Positions 17,325 through 25,444 of a stretch of 64,000 bases of DNA are shown here, piece by piece; position 1 is the stretch's first letter, and every line of letters begins with the position of its first letter. The DNA is from Streptomyces ochraceiscleroticus (GTDB lineage Bacteria; Actinomycetota; Actinomycetes; Streptomycetales; Streptomycetaceae), in assembly GCF_000720485.1 (NCBI RefSeq), contig NZ_JOAX01000009.1:124001-188000 (forward strand), written 5' to 3'. The position numbers and the translations under genes were made by a program. Below the pieces are notes generated by a model. That model made no database searches. It had not been told where the DNA came from and saw only the letters and a program-made list of their open reading frames with translations.

Positions 17325-19037
17325 TCAGGTCAGGGGGATGCGCGCGAAGCGTCCCGCGATGTGCAGGTCCGCTTCGATGGCGGCGACCGTTGTGCGCAGT
17401 TCGGGGAGTACGTGCGTGACGCACTCCTCGGCGGTTCGGCGGACGGTGTGCATGGCGACGTTCACGGCCGCGACGACCTCGCCCGTGCCGTTGCGCACCG
17501 GTACGGCGATCGAGCGGAGGCCCTCCTCCAGCTCCTCCTCCACCAGGGCGTATCCCTGGTCGGCGACCTGGTCCAGGAGCGTGGCGAGCGCGTCGGGGGC
17601 GGTGACCGTCCGCGGGGTCAGCGGGCGCGTTTCGTTGCGGGTGAGCCGCGCGTGCCGTTCGGCGGGCGGCAGTCCTGCCAGCATCACGCGGCCCAGCGCG
17701 GTGGCGTAGGCGGGCAGCCGGGTGCCGACGGTGATGTTGACGCTCATCACGCGGGTGGTGGCGACCCGCGCCGTGTACCGGATGTCGTCGCCGTCGAGCG
17801 CGGCGAGGGACGCCGAGTCGTGCACCCGGGCGGCGAGGGCGGCCAGGTGCGGCGCTGCGATCTGGGGGAGCGAGGTGCGGGAGAGCGGCGGGTAGCCGAG
17901 CGCCAGGACGCGCGGGGTGAGCCGGAAGGTACGCCCTTGGGAGGCCACGTACCCCAGGTGCTCCAGGGTGATCAGGGCGCGCCGGGCCGTGGCCCGGGCC
18001 AGCCCGGTCGCCTCGGCGGCCGCTGACAGCGTCAGCTCGGCGCGCCCCTCGCCGAAGGCGGTCACTACGGTCAGGCCGCGGGCCAGCGATTCGATGAACT
18101 CCCGGCCCAGCTCCTGCTTGGAGGCGGCGGTCCAGGCGGCGAGCGGCTGCTCGGCGGGCTCCGCGGCGGGCGCGTCCGCGACGGCGTCCGCGGCCCGCGG
18201 CGCCTCCGCCGCCTGCCGCAACTCCCGCTCCATCGCGGCCACCGTCTCCCGCAGCCGGGGCAGCAGCGTGTCGCGCAGGGACGCGGCGCTGTGCCTGCTC
18301 GTGTGGCTCACCACGCTCGCGGCGCACGCGATCGAGCCGTCCGGGGCGCGTACCGGTACGGACAGCGCCACCAGCCCCGGCTCGATCAACTGGTCGTCCA
18401 GCGCCCACCCCTGCTCGCGCGCCTCCCGGGTGCGCTCCTCGAAGAGCTCGCCGTCCGCCGGCCGGCCGGGAGCCCGCGGCGGTACGGCCGGGAAGCCGCG
18501 GTCCTCCGGGTCGGCGGCCCGCCGCTCCCGCCAGCACACCCACTCCGCCTCGGTCCACTCCGCGGCGAACAGCGCACCCGGCGCGGTGCGCTCGGCCGGC
18601 AGCAGGTCACCGATGCGGAAGCTGAGAGACATCGCGCGCCGCCGGGTCGCCTGGTGCAGAAAGCGGATGCCGTCCCGGTCGGGGACCGCGAGGGACACCG
18701 ACTCGTCCAGCGCGTCGGCGAGCGCGTCGGCGTGCCCGCCGAGCAGCCCCGGCAGCCGCAGCGCGTCGAGGTAGGCGTTGCCCAGTGCCATGACGCGCGG
18801 GGTGAGCACGGCGTCCCGGCCGTCCAGGCGCACGAAGCCCATCCGGGCGAGGGTCGCGGTCACCCGGTCGACGGTGGAGCGGGCGAGACCGGTGGCGCGC
18901 TCCAGCTCGCTCAGGCTCAGCGTGCCGTCGGCGTCGGTGAGCCGCCGCAGCACGGCGATGCCGCGCATCAGAGGCGTGACGGCCTCGGCCGGTGCCCCGG
19001 TGGCGGCGGGCGGCGTCGTGGTGTCGGTCGGTGGCAT
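17325..19037 (-). CDS. Tandem IclR-family regulator, PobR/PcaR-type fusion
   Basis: 570 residues from ATG 19037 after GGAGAG, about twice the usual 250-280 of IclR proteins. Two complete IclR units: residues about 20-270 (MRGIAVLRRLTDADGTLSLSELERATGLARSTVDRV...) and 310-570 (FIESLARGLTVVTAFGEGRAELTLSAAAEATGLARATARRAL...), each a winged helix followed by an effector domain ending in SVPVR or AVPVRN and VSVVSHT-like or AAVNVAMHT stretches. Divergent from pobA. Tandem IclR regulators of this kind are known beside pobA in Streptomyces. It probably senses 4-hydroxybenzoate or protocatechuate. Confidence 0.85.
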   Translation of the reverse strand: MPPTDTTTPPAATGAPAEAVTPLMRGIAVLRRLTDADGTLSLSELERATGLARSTVDRVTATLARMGFVRLDGRDAVLTPRVMALGNAYLDALRLPGLLGGHADALADALDESVSLAVPDRDGIRFLHQATRRRAMSLSFRIGDLLPAERTAPGALFAAEWTEAEWVCWRERRAADPEDRGFPAVPPRAPGRPADGELFEERTREAREQGWALDDQLIEPGLVALSVPVRAPDGSIACAASVVSHTSRHSAASLRDTLLPRLRETVAAMERELRQAAEAPRAADAVADAPAAEPAEQPLAAWTAASKQELGREFIESLARGLTVVTAFGEGRAELTLSAAAEATGLARATARRALITLEHLGYVASQGRTFRLTPRVLALGYPPLSRTSLPQIAAPHLAALAARVHDSASLAALDGDDIRYTARVATTRVMSVNITVGTRLPAYATALGRVMLAGLPPAERHARLTRNETRPLTPRTVTAPDALATLLDQVADQGYALVEEELEEGLRSIAVPVRNGTGEVVAAVNVAMHTVRRTAEECVTHVLPELRTTVAAIEADLHIAGRFARIPLT

Positions 19038-19133
19038 CGGCTCTCCGTTGTGGATTTCCAGTACACCGTAATCGCCCGTGGTCAAGCCGTTGACAGGCGT
19101 ACGGAGCGAGCGCAGACTCATGGCCACGCATTC

Positions 19134-19160
19134 GTGAACATTATTTCACTACGCGAACAT
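19134..19160. promoter_or_regulatory. Candidate IclR-type operator before pobA
   Basis: GTGAA-N6-TTCAC at 19134-19149 is a perfect inverted repeat. GTGAACAT (19134) and GCGAACAT (19153-19160) are direct near-repeats about two turns apart. The stretch is AT-richer than its surroundings and lies in the divergent spacer 19038-19221 between the regulator and pobA. Confidence 0.5.
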
Positions 19161-19221
19161 CCACTACAAGAGCGGTACTCGAACCGGTGCCGCACCGTCC
19201 TCGACGACGAGGAGACATCAC

Positions 19222-20418
19222 ATGCACACCACCGTCGGGATCATCGGCGGCGGCCCCTCCGGCCTGCTGCTCGCCCGTCTGCTGCACACCGCCGGCATCG
19301 ACAGCGTCCTGCTGGAGCGCCGCGACCGCGCGTACGTGGAGCAGCGCCAGCGCGCGGGCATCCTGGAGCAGGCCACCGTGGACGCGCTGCGGGCCTGCGG
19401 CGCCGGGGCGCGGCTGGACGCCGAGGGCATGGTCCACGACGGCATCGAGCTGCGCTTCGACCGGCGCGCCCACCGCGTCGACTTCCCGTCGCTCGCCGAC
19501 GGGCGCCGGGTGACCGTGTATGCCCAGACCGAGGTCGTCAAGGACCTCATCGCGCTCCAGCTCGCCGAGGGCGGCCCGCTGCTCTTCGAGGCGGACGTGC
19601 ACGCGGTGGAGGGCGCCGACACCGACCGCCCGCTGATCCGCTACACCCACGAGGGCCAGGAACAGACCCTCACCTGCGACTACGTCGTCGGCTGCGACGG
19701 CTTCCACGGAGTGGCGCGGAACGCCGTACCGGAGCACTTGCGCACCACGTACGAGCGCGTCTACCCGTACTCCTGGCTCGGCATCCTCGCCGACGCGCCG
19801 CCCGCCGCCGACGAGCTGATCTACGCCCACTCCGACCGCGGCTTCGCGCTCGCCAGCATGCGCTCCCCGTCCGTCAGCCGGCACTACCTCCAGGTCCCCA
19901 ACGGCACCGACCCCGCCGACTGGCCCGACGACCGCATCTGGGACGAGCTCGACGCCCGCTTCGCCCTCGACGCCGACCCCGGTTGGCGGCTCAAGCGCGG
20001 CCCCGTCACCGCCAAGTCGGTCCTCCCGATGCGCAGCCACGTCACCGAACCGATGGCGTACGGCCGGGTCCTGCTGGCCGGCGACGCCGCGCACATCGTG
20101 CCGCCCACCGGCGCCAAGGGCCTCAACCTCGCCGCCGCCGACGTCATCGTCCTGGCCCGAGCCCTGACCCACTGGCACACGACCGGCTCGACAGACCTCC
20201 TGGAGTCCTACTCCGACACCTGCCTGCGCCGCGTCTGGCGCGCGGAACACTTCTCGTACTTCATGACCACCACCCTGCACACCGCCCCCGACCAGCCCCC
20301 CTTCGAGACCCGCCTGCAGCTCTCCCAGCTCGACCGCATCGCGACCTCCCATCACGCCGCCGCCGAACTGGCCGAGAACTACACCGGCCTGCCGCTGGCC
20401 ACGGAGCCGCCGGCCTGA
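19222..20418 (+). CDS. pobA: 4-hydroxybenzoate 3-monooxygenase
   Basis: 398 residues, the usual PobA length. FAD motifs: VGIIGGGPSGLLLARLL at the N-terminus, the DG motif VVGCDGFHGVARNAV near residue 155, and VLLAGDAAHIVPPTGAKGLNLAAADV near 285. QRQRAGILEQATVDALR and SVLPMRSHVTEP are specific to the PobA branch. It converts 4-hydroxybenzoate to protocatechuate with NADPH and O2. It starts after GAGGAGA and is divergent from the tandem IclR regulator. It would receive the 4-hydroxybenzoate made by the cluster at 9184-15795. Confidence 0.95.
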   Translation: MHTTVGIIGGGPSGLLLARLLHTAGIDSVLLERRDRAYVEQRQRAGILEQATVDALRACGAGARLDAEGMVHDGIELRFDRRAHRVDFPSLADGRRVTVYAQTEVVKDLIALQLAEGGPLLFEADVHAVEGADTDRPLIRYTHEGQEQTLTCDYVVGCDGFHGVARNAVPEHLRTTYERVYPYSWLGILADAPPAADELIYAHSDRGFALASMRSPSVSRHYLQVPNGTDPADWPDDRIWDELDARFALDADPGWRLKRGPVTAKSVLPMRSHVTEPMAYGRVLLAGDAAHIVPPTGAKGLNLAAADVIVLARALTHWHTTGSTDLLESYSDTCLRRVWRAEHFSYFMTTTLHTAPDQPPFETRLQLSQLDRIATSHHAAAELAENYTGLPLATEPPA

Positions 20419-20428
20419 GCCGCGCCGT

Positions 20429-20464
20429 GGCCCCCGGCCTCCTTCGCCCATTCGGCCGGGGGCC
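20429..20464 (+). terminator. Terminator hairpin after pobA
   Basis: GGCCCCCGGCC (20429-20439) pairs perfectly with GGCCGGGGGCC (20454-20464) across a 14-base loop, ten bases after the pobA stop codon. Confidence 0.75.
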
Positions 20465-20538
20465 GGGATGATCGGTGCCGCTGTGACGGGTACTCCGTAC
20501 ATCCGGACGGAAAGGCGTCCCGGACGGAAAGGACAGTC

Positions 20539-21213
20539 ATGGCACGCGCGGCACTCTTCGACGTCGACGGCACGCTCGCGGACAGTAATTACCTGCATGT
20601 CACGGCCTGGTGGGAGGCGTTCCGGCAGCGTGGCCACCACGTACCGATGAACGCCATCCACCACGCGCTCGGGCGCCCGTCGGGCGATCTGATCGCCCAC
20701 GTGCTGGGGGAGGACCGGGACGCGAGCCAGGACGCGGAGATCAACGCCGCGCACAAGACGCTGTACGCGACGTACTTCGAGCGGCTGCCCGCGCTGGAGG
20801 CCGCGGGCGATCTGCTGCGCGCCCTGGTGGCACGCGGCTGGCGGAACGTCCTGGTCACCTCGGCCGGCGGGCACGAGCTGGGCGCGCTGCGCCGGGCCAT
20901 CGACGCCGACGACGCCATCATGGACACCGCGAGCGCGGACGACGTCAGCGAGGGGAAGCCCGCGCCCGAGCCGGTGGAGCACGCCCGGGAGCTGGCCGGG
21001 GTGGCGACGGAGCGGGCGGTGTTCGTCGGGGACTCGGTGTGGGACATGCAGGCGGCGACCCGGGCCGGGGTCGCCGCGGTCGCCCTGTTGTGCGGCGGCA
21101 TCCCGCGGGCCGACCTGGAGAAGGCCGGGGCCTCGGAGGTGTACGCGGATCCGGCCGATCTGCTGGCCCGGCTCGACGACAGCCTCTTCGCCCGGGTGGA
21201 GGCGGAGGACTGA
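20539..21213 (+). CDS. HAD-family hydrolase (phosphatase)
   Basis: 224 residues. HAD motifs: AALFDVDGTLADSNYLH (I, residues 5-21), NVLVTSAGG (II), EGKPAPEPV with Lys (III) and AVFVGDSVWDMQAATRAGV (IV). The helical cap sits between I and II, as in phosphoglycolate or beta-phosphoglucomutase-like members. It would dephosphorylate a small metabolite in the cytoplasm. A clear ribosome site (GGAAAGGACAG) precedes the start. Neighbours give no substrate. Confidence 0.85.
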   Translation: MARAALFDVDGTLADSNYLHVTAWWEAFRQRGHHVPMNAIHHALGRPSGDLIAHVLGEDRDASQDAEINAAHKTLYATYFERLPALEAAGDLLRALVARGWRNVLVTSAGGHELGALRRAIDADDAIMDTASADDVSEGKPAPEPVEHARELAGVATERAVFVGDSVWDMQAATRAGVAAVALLCGGIPRADLEKAGASEVYADPADLLARLDDSLFARVEAED

Positions 21214-21281
21214 GTCCGCCGCCGCTCTGAGGCGAGGCGGAAACATCCCGTGATGCCGGATATGAGTTGGCGCACGATGAT

Positions 21282-21307
21282 GAGTTGAGGCCCGCTCGGC
21301 GGGGCAC
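21282..21307 (+). promoter_or_regulatory. Promoter-like element (GAGT-N16-GGGCAC)
   Basis: GAGT at 21282-21285 and GGGCAC at 21302-21307. The block TTGAGGCCCGC...GGCGGGG-ACCCG around it recurs at 39288-39313 before another gene, and the right half recurs at 33249-33261. It lies 60 bases before the small acidic gene at 21367. Confidence 0.4.
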
Positions 21308-21366
21308 CCGTGGAATCTCGTGCAGCCCCCGGAAGGACAGTCCCGGGAAGGATGGAACGGAGCGTT

Positions 21367-21681
21367 ATGACCCGGAAGAACGAGCAGGGCGAGAACGGGC
21401 GCAGCGCCGCCAAGGGCGCGGGCCGGGGCGACCCCCGGGACCGGGACACGGCGGCGAAGGAAGTGCTCGCCGAGTTCGAGGACGCCGAGACGCGCGTCGC
21501 CGGACCCGACGAGCGGCGGCACGTGGCCGGCGAGAGCGGGGACCCCCTGACCACCAGCCTGGACGCCCAGGAGTCCCTCGACGAGGCCGGCCGCGCCGAG
21601 GCAGGTACCGACCCGGATCAGCGGGACCAGCGACCCCCACGCGCGAAGCGGCAGAAGGCCGCGCGGCCGGAGGAGGACTGA
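21367..21681 (+). CDS. Small hydrophilic protein of unknown function
   Basis: 104 residues from ATG 21367, six bases after GGAG; an ATG at 21352 is possible. The sequence is highly charged and disordered in appearance (MTRKNEQGENGRSAAKGAGRG ... PPRAKRQKAARPEED) with no hydrophobic core and no family I recognise. It precedes the P450 gene by five bases, so the two are probably co-transcribed. A SigB-like element lies upstream. The coding bias fits a real gene. Confidence 0.55.
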   Translation: MTRKNEQGENGRSAAKGAGRGDPRDRDTAAKEVLAEFEDAETRVAGPDERRHVAGESGDPLTTSLDAQESLDEAGRAEAGTDPDQRDQRPPRAKRQKAARPEED

Positions 21682-21686
21682 GCGCT

Positions 21687-22949
21687 GTGGCTGTGCCCTT
21701 GTCGGCCCTGTCGTCCCTGTCCGACAGCACCGTGCCCCTGCTCCTGGAGGGGTACGCATGGCTGCCCGACCGCCGGCGCCGCAACGGCGGCGCGCCGGTC
21801 CGCACCCGGCTGCTGGGAAAGCCGGCGATCGCACTGCACGGCACGGATGCCGTGCGGTTCTTCTACGACGAGAGCCACATCCACCGCCGTGACGCGCTGC
21901 CGGGCCCGGTGCTCGACACGCTCTTCGGCCGCGGTGCGGTGCACACCCTCGACGGCGACCGCCACCGGGTGCGCAAGGCCCTCTTCGTCCACCTGCTCAA
22001 GGACGAGCAAGGCATCGCCGACCTGACCGAGCGCGTGGCCGCAGAGTGGCAGCGGGCCCGCGCCGACTGGTCCGGCAGCCCCCGGGTCGTCCTCTTCGAC
22101 GCCTTCGCGCTGCTGCTCACCCGCGCGGTCTGCGACTGGGCGGGCATCGCGCTCGACGACGACGGCGCGCAGGAGATGGCCGACGACCTGGTGGCGATGG
22201 TGGACGGCTTCGCGACGCCGGGGCCGCGCCACTGGCGGGCCCGCCGCGCGCGCAGCCGCCAGGAGGAGCGCCTGGCACGCCGCATCGAGGACATCCGGCG
22301 GGCCGGCCCCGAGCACGAGGCGTCGGGTCGGCCGATCGGTACGGCGCTGACGGAGGTGGTCCGGCACCTGGAGGCCGACGGCGCCCCGCTCGACGCGCAC
22401 ACGGCCGCCGTGGAGGTGCTCAACGTCATCCGGCCGACCGTCGCGGTCGCCTGGTTCCTCACCTTCGCCGCGCACGCCCTGCACCGCTGGCCCGAGCACC
22501 GCGCGCCGCTCGCCAAGGGCGACGCCGCCTACGCCCGGGGCTTCGCCCACGAGGTACGCCGCTTCTACCCCTTCGTACCGTTCCTCGGCGGGCTGGCCGC
22601 GCGCGATCTGGAGTGGCGCGGCGAGCGCATCGGGGCGGGCACGATGGTCCTGCTCGACGTCTACGGGCAGAACCACGACCCCGACCTGTGGCCGAGCCCG
22701 TACACCTTCGACCCCACGCGCTTCACGGACGCCGAGCCGGGCCGCGACGACCTCATCCCGCAGGGCGGCGGCGAGGTCTCCAACGGCCACCGCTGCCCGG
22801 GCGAGGACATCGTGCTCGCACTGCTCCAGACCCTCGTACCGCTCCTGGCGCGGCTGGAGTACCGCGTGCCGGAGCAGGACCTGACGGTGCCACTGCACCG
22901 CATCCCTTCGACGGTACGCGGCGGGTTCGTCGTCACCGGCGTCAGCTGA
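21687..22949 (+). CDS. CYP152-family cytochrome P450 peroxygenase (fatty acid hydroxylase or decarboxylase)
   Basis: 420 residues from GTG 21687 with GGAGGAGG upstream. Three marks place it in CYP152, which uses H2O2 rather than a redox partner: Cys370 in NGHRCPGED after a PQGGGEV stretch; Arg249-Pro250 in NVIRPTVAVAW, the carboxylate-binding Arg that replaces the usual acid-alcohol pair; and His86 in GAVHTLDGDRH. In P450BSbeta position 85 is Gln and the enzyme mainly hydroxylates; in OleT-JE it is His85 and terminal alkenes are formed. Substrate is expected to be a long-chain fatty acid. It is five bases after a small hydrophilic gene and 25 before an orphan CheB-like gene. Confidence 0.85.
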   Translation: MAVPLSALSSLSDSTVPLLLEGYAWLPDRRRRNGGAPVRTRLLGKPAIALHGTDAVRFFYDESHIHRRDALPGPVLDTLFGRGAVHTLDGDRHRVRKALFVHLLKDEQGIADLTERVAAEWQRARADWSGSPRVVLFDAFALLLTRAVCDWAGIALDDDGAQEMADDLVAMVDGFATPGPRHWRARRARSRQEERLARRIEDIRRAGPEHEASGRPIGTALTEVVRHLEADGAPLDAHTAAVEVLNVIRPTVAVAWFLTFAAHALHRWPEHRAPLAKGDAAYARGFAHEVRRFYPFVPFLGGLAARDLEWRGERIGAGTMVLLDVYGQNHDPDLWPSPYTFDPTRFTDAEPGRDDLIPQGGGEVSNGHRCPGEDIVLALLQTLVPLLARLEYRVPEQDLTVPLHRIPSTVRGGFVVTGVS

Positions 22950-22974
22950 CCGGCGACCCGTGCAGGCGGCAGCC

Positions 22975-23646
22975 ATGGCGTCGTACGTCTCGAAGTTCGA
23001 CCGGGAGCCGGGGCTCGCGCCCGAGGCCCGGTTCCCGGTGATCGCGCTCGCGTCCTCGGCCGGCGGGCTCAACGCGCTGTTCCAGGTGCTCGGGCCGCTG
23101 CCCGCCGATCTGCCGGCGGCCGTCCTGGTGGCCCAGCACCAGCAGCCCGACCGTCCCAACAGGCTGCCGCAGCTCCTCGACGCACGCTGCCGGCTGACGG
23201 TCCGCTCCGCCCGTGACGGGGACACGATGGAGCGGGGCACCGTACTGGTCACCCCGCCCGGCTACCACCTGCTGGTGGTCAGCGACAACCGCATCGGACT
23301 GATCGCCGTCGGCGAGCGCGCGGTGCCGCCCCGGCCGACGGCGGACATGATGCTGGCGACCCTGGCCGTCACCTGCGGGCCGCGGGCGCTGGCGGTGGTC
23401 CTCACCGGCGTCGGCACGGACGCCCAGTCCGGCATCCGCGCGATCACCTGCTGCGGCGGCCGGGCCCTCGCCCAGGACGAGGTGACGTCGGCGCACTTCG
23501 GGATGCCGGCCGCGGCGATCAGCACCGGCGAGGTGGACAAGGTGCTGCCGCTGACGGAGATCGCCAAGGAGATCCACAGCCATGTGACCACGGCGGCCGG
23601 GGGAAGAGCCGAGGAGGGACCGGACAGCGGCAGCGAGGCGTGCTGA
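22975..23646 (+). CDS. Stand-alone CheB-type methylesterase domain protein
   Basis: 223 residues from ATG 22975 behind AGGCGG; a GTG at 22960 is the alternative. CheB catalytic parts are seen: FPVIALASSAGGLNAL (Ser), VLVAQHQQPDRP (His) and VVLTGVGTDAQSG (Asp), with GTVLVTPPGYHLLV between. There is no receiver domain. CheB removes methyl groups from chemoreceptor glutamates, but Streptomyces lacks chemotaxis, so the target is unknown. It follows the P450 gene closely and may share its transcript. Confidence 0.8.
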   Translation: MASYVSKFDREPGLAPEARFPVIALASSAGGLNALFQVLGPLPADLPAAVLVAQHQQPDRPNRLPQLLDARCRLTVRSARDGDTMERGTVLVTPPGYHLLVVSDNRIGLIAVGERAVPPRPTADMMLATLAVTCGPRALAVVLTGVGTDAQSGIRAITCCGGRALAQDEVTSAHFGMPAAAISTGEVDKVLPLTEIAKEIHSHVTTAAGGRAEEGPDSGSEAC

Positions 23647-23668
23647 CCGCCGTACGGGGCCGCTGTTG

Positions 23669-24685
23669 TCAGGCGGCCTGCGACGGCTCCTCCCGCACCA
23701 CTTCCGACGGCCTCTTGTCGTCCCGCAGGCCCAGGAACCGCGGGTGGCGCAGCATCCCGTCCCGGGTCCACTCGGTGAAGCCGACCTCGGCGACCAGCTC
23801 GGGGCGCACCCAGTGCGCGGCCCGTTCCCGTACCGGATCGACGAACGGGGAACGGGCCCGCTCCCGCTCGTCCAGGAGACCGCGGATGCGGTGCAGCGCG
23901 GCCTGGTCGTAGCCGGTGCCGACCTTGCCCGCGTAGCGCAGCGCACCGTCCGCGTAGTAACCCAGTAGCAGCGCGCCGAACCCGACGCGGCTGCCGGCCG
24001 GCTCGGTGAAGCCGCCGATGACGAACTCCTGGCCGCGTGCGCACTTCAGCTTCAGCCAGTCGGAGGAGCGGCGCGGTACGTAGGGGCCATCGGCGCGCTT
24101 GGCGATCAGCCCCTCCCAGCCCCGCTCGCAGGCGTCGGCCAGCCGCTGCGGGCCGCCCTCGTTGCGGTGCGGGGTGAAGCGCAGCGGGGAGACGAAGCGC
24201 AGGCTGCGGCGGAGCAGGGACTTGCGGGTGCGCAGTGGCAGCCGGGTGAGGTCCTTGCCGTCCAGCCGCAGCAGGTCGAAAACGTAGTACGTCACCGCCA
24301 CCGAGCTGGCGCGGGCCTGCGCGGGGTCGGTGATGCCCATCCGCTGCTGGAGCCGGGAGAACTCGGTGCGGCCCTGCGAGAAGGCGACGATCTCGCCGTC
24401 CACGGCGAAGTCCCGGGCGGTCTGGGCGGTCAGCGCGTCCGCGATCTCGGGGTACGTGTCGTTCATGGGGCGGCCGGTACGGGACAGCAGCCGGGTGCGG
24501 GTACCGTCGCGTACGGCCAGCGCGCGTACGCCGTCGAGCTTCCGCTCGAAGATCCAGCCGTCGTCGAAGTCCCGGCGGTCGGAGAGCACCGCGAGCATGG
24601 GGTGGGCCGCCGGCTCCTCGCCCGAAGGGGCGTCGGCCAGCAGCCGCCGTTGTTCGCCGGGCAGCGACTCCAACAGGCCCGCCAC
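23669..24685 (-). CDS. ATP-dependent DNA ligase (LigD ligase-domain type)
   Basis: 338 residues from GTG 24685, two bases after the stop of the phosphoesterase gene. The adenylation site is FERKLDGVRALAV (Lys near residue 50), followed by LLSRTGRPMNDTYPE, FAVDGEIVAF, YYVFDLLRLDGKDL, WEGLIAKRADGPYVPRRSSDWLKLKC (motifs III-V) and an OB-fold with GFGALLLGYY and VEVGFTEWT-like VAEVGFTEW. It seals double-strand breaks in bacterial NHEJ together with Ku, present at 41502. In many bacteria this is one domain of LigD; here it is separate from the phosphoesterase and no polymerase domain is present. Confidence 0.92.
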   Translation of the reverse strand: MAGLLESLPGEQRRLLADAPSGEEPAAHPMLAVLSDRRDFDDGWIFERKLDGVRALAVRDGTRTRLLSRTGRPMNDTYPEIADALTAQTARDFAVDGEIVAFSQGRTEFSRLQQRMGITDPAQARASSVAVTYYVFDLLRLDGKDLTRLPLRTRKSLLRRSLRFVSPLRFTPHRNEGGPQRLADACERGWEGLIAKRADGPYVPRRSSDWLKLKCARGQEFVIGGFTEPAGSRVGFGALLLGYYADGALRYAGKVGTGYDQAALHRIRGLLDERERARSPFVDPVRERAAHWVRPELVAEVGFTEWTRDGMLRHPRFLGLRDDKRPSEVVREEPSQAA

Positions 24686-24687
24686 GC

Positions 24688-25326
24688 TCAGTCCTTGTTC
24701 TCGTCGGCCTCGTCGGCCGCCACCTGGCTGAGCGTCCGCCCGCTCCGTGCGGACTTGGCCCGGCGTGGGTCCGGTGCGCCGCGCTGCCCGGCCCGCTCGT
24801 CGTTCTCCTTCACCAGCAGCCAGGACTCCCGGCCCTCGGACTCCGCCGTGCGGAAGCGGGTGAGCGCATAGCCGCCGCGGAGCTTCTCGCCGTCCATCCA
24901 GAACGTGACGTGCCCGTGCTCCAGCCGCTCGGCGAAGGACGCGTCGCGGTCCTTGCGCTTCTTCGGCGGGAGCGGGCGGTACGTGCCCTGGTCCCACACG
25001 ATCACCGTGCCGCCGCCGTACTCGCCCTTCGGGATCACCCCTTCGAACTCGCGGTACTCCATGGGGTGGTCCTCGGTCGGCATCGCCAGCCGCTTGTCGT
25101 GCGGGTCGGTGGAGGGGCCCTTCGGGACGGACCAGGACTTCAGTACGCCGTCGACCTCCAGCCGGAAGTCGAAGTGCATGGTCGAGGCGTCGTGGATCTG
25201 CACGACGAAGACCGGGTCGCCGCCGTCGGCGGACGGCGGCCCGGCGGCCTCCTTGCCCCGCGGCTCACGGGTCCGCTCGAAGTCGCGCTTGCCCTGGTAC
25301 GTCGACAGCCCTCGCTCGCCCTTCAC
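24688..25326 (-). CDS. LigD-type 3'-phosphoesterase domain protein
   Basis: 212 residues from GTG 25326 after AGGAAGGGG. FVVQIHDASTMHFDFRLEVDGVLKSWSVPKGPSTDP, EYREFEGVIPKGEYGGGTVIVWDQG and GRESWLLVKENDE are the phosphoesterase (PE) core with the HxxxxHxDxR-like metal site. It trims 3' ends at breaks before ligation. The gene precedes the ligase gene with a two-base gap, a split form of the LigD PE-ligase fusion. The acidic C-terminal tail ends in EADENKD. Confidence 0.9.
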   Translation of the reverse strand: MKGERGLSTYQGKRDFERTREPRGKEAAGPPSADGGDPVFVVQIHDASTMHFDFRLEVDGVLKSWSVPKGPSTDPHDKRLAMPTEDHPMEYREFEGVIPKGEYGGGTVIVWDQGTYRPLPPKKRKDRDASFAERLEHGHVTFWMDGEKLRGGYALTRFRTAESEGRESWLLVKENDERAGQRGAPDPRRAKSARSGRTLSQVAADEADENKD

Positions 25327-25444
25327 GGCAACCCCTTCCTGCTGGTGGCCGCTGGTGCCACGGCCGCTGGTGTCACTGCAGGTCGCTGCTGTCACTGTCG
25401 CGCACCGGCAGGCGCGGCGCACGCGGGAGCGGCGCGGCCGGCGG

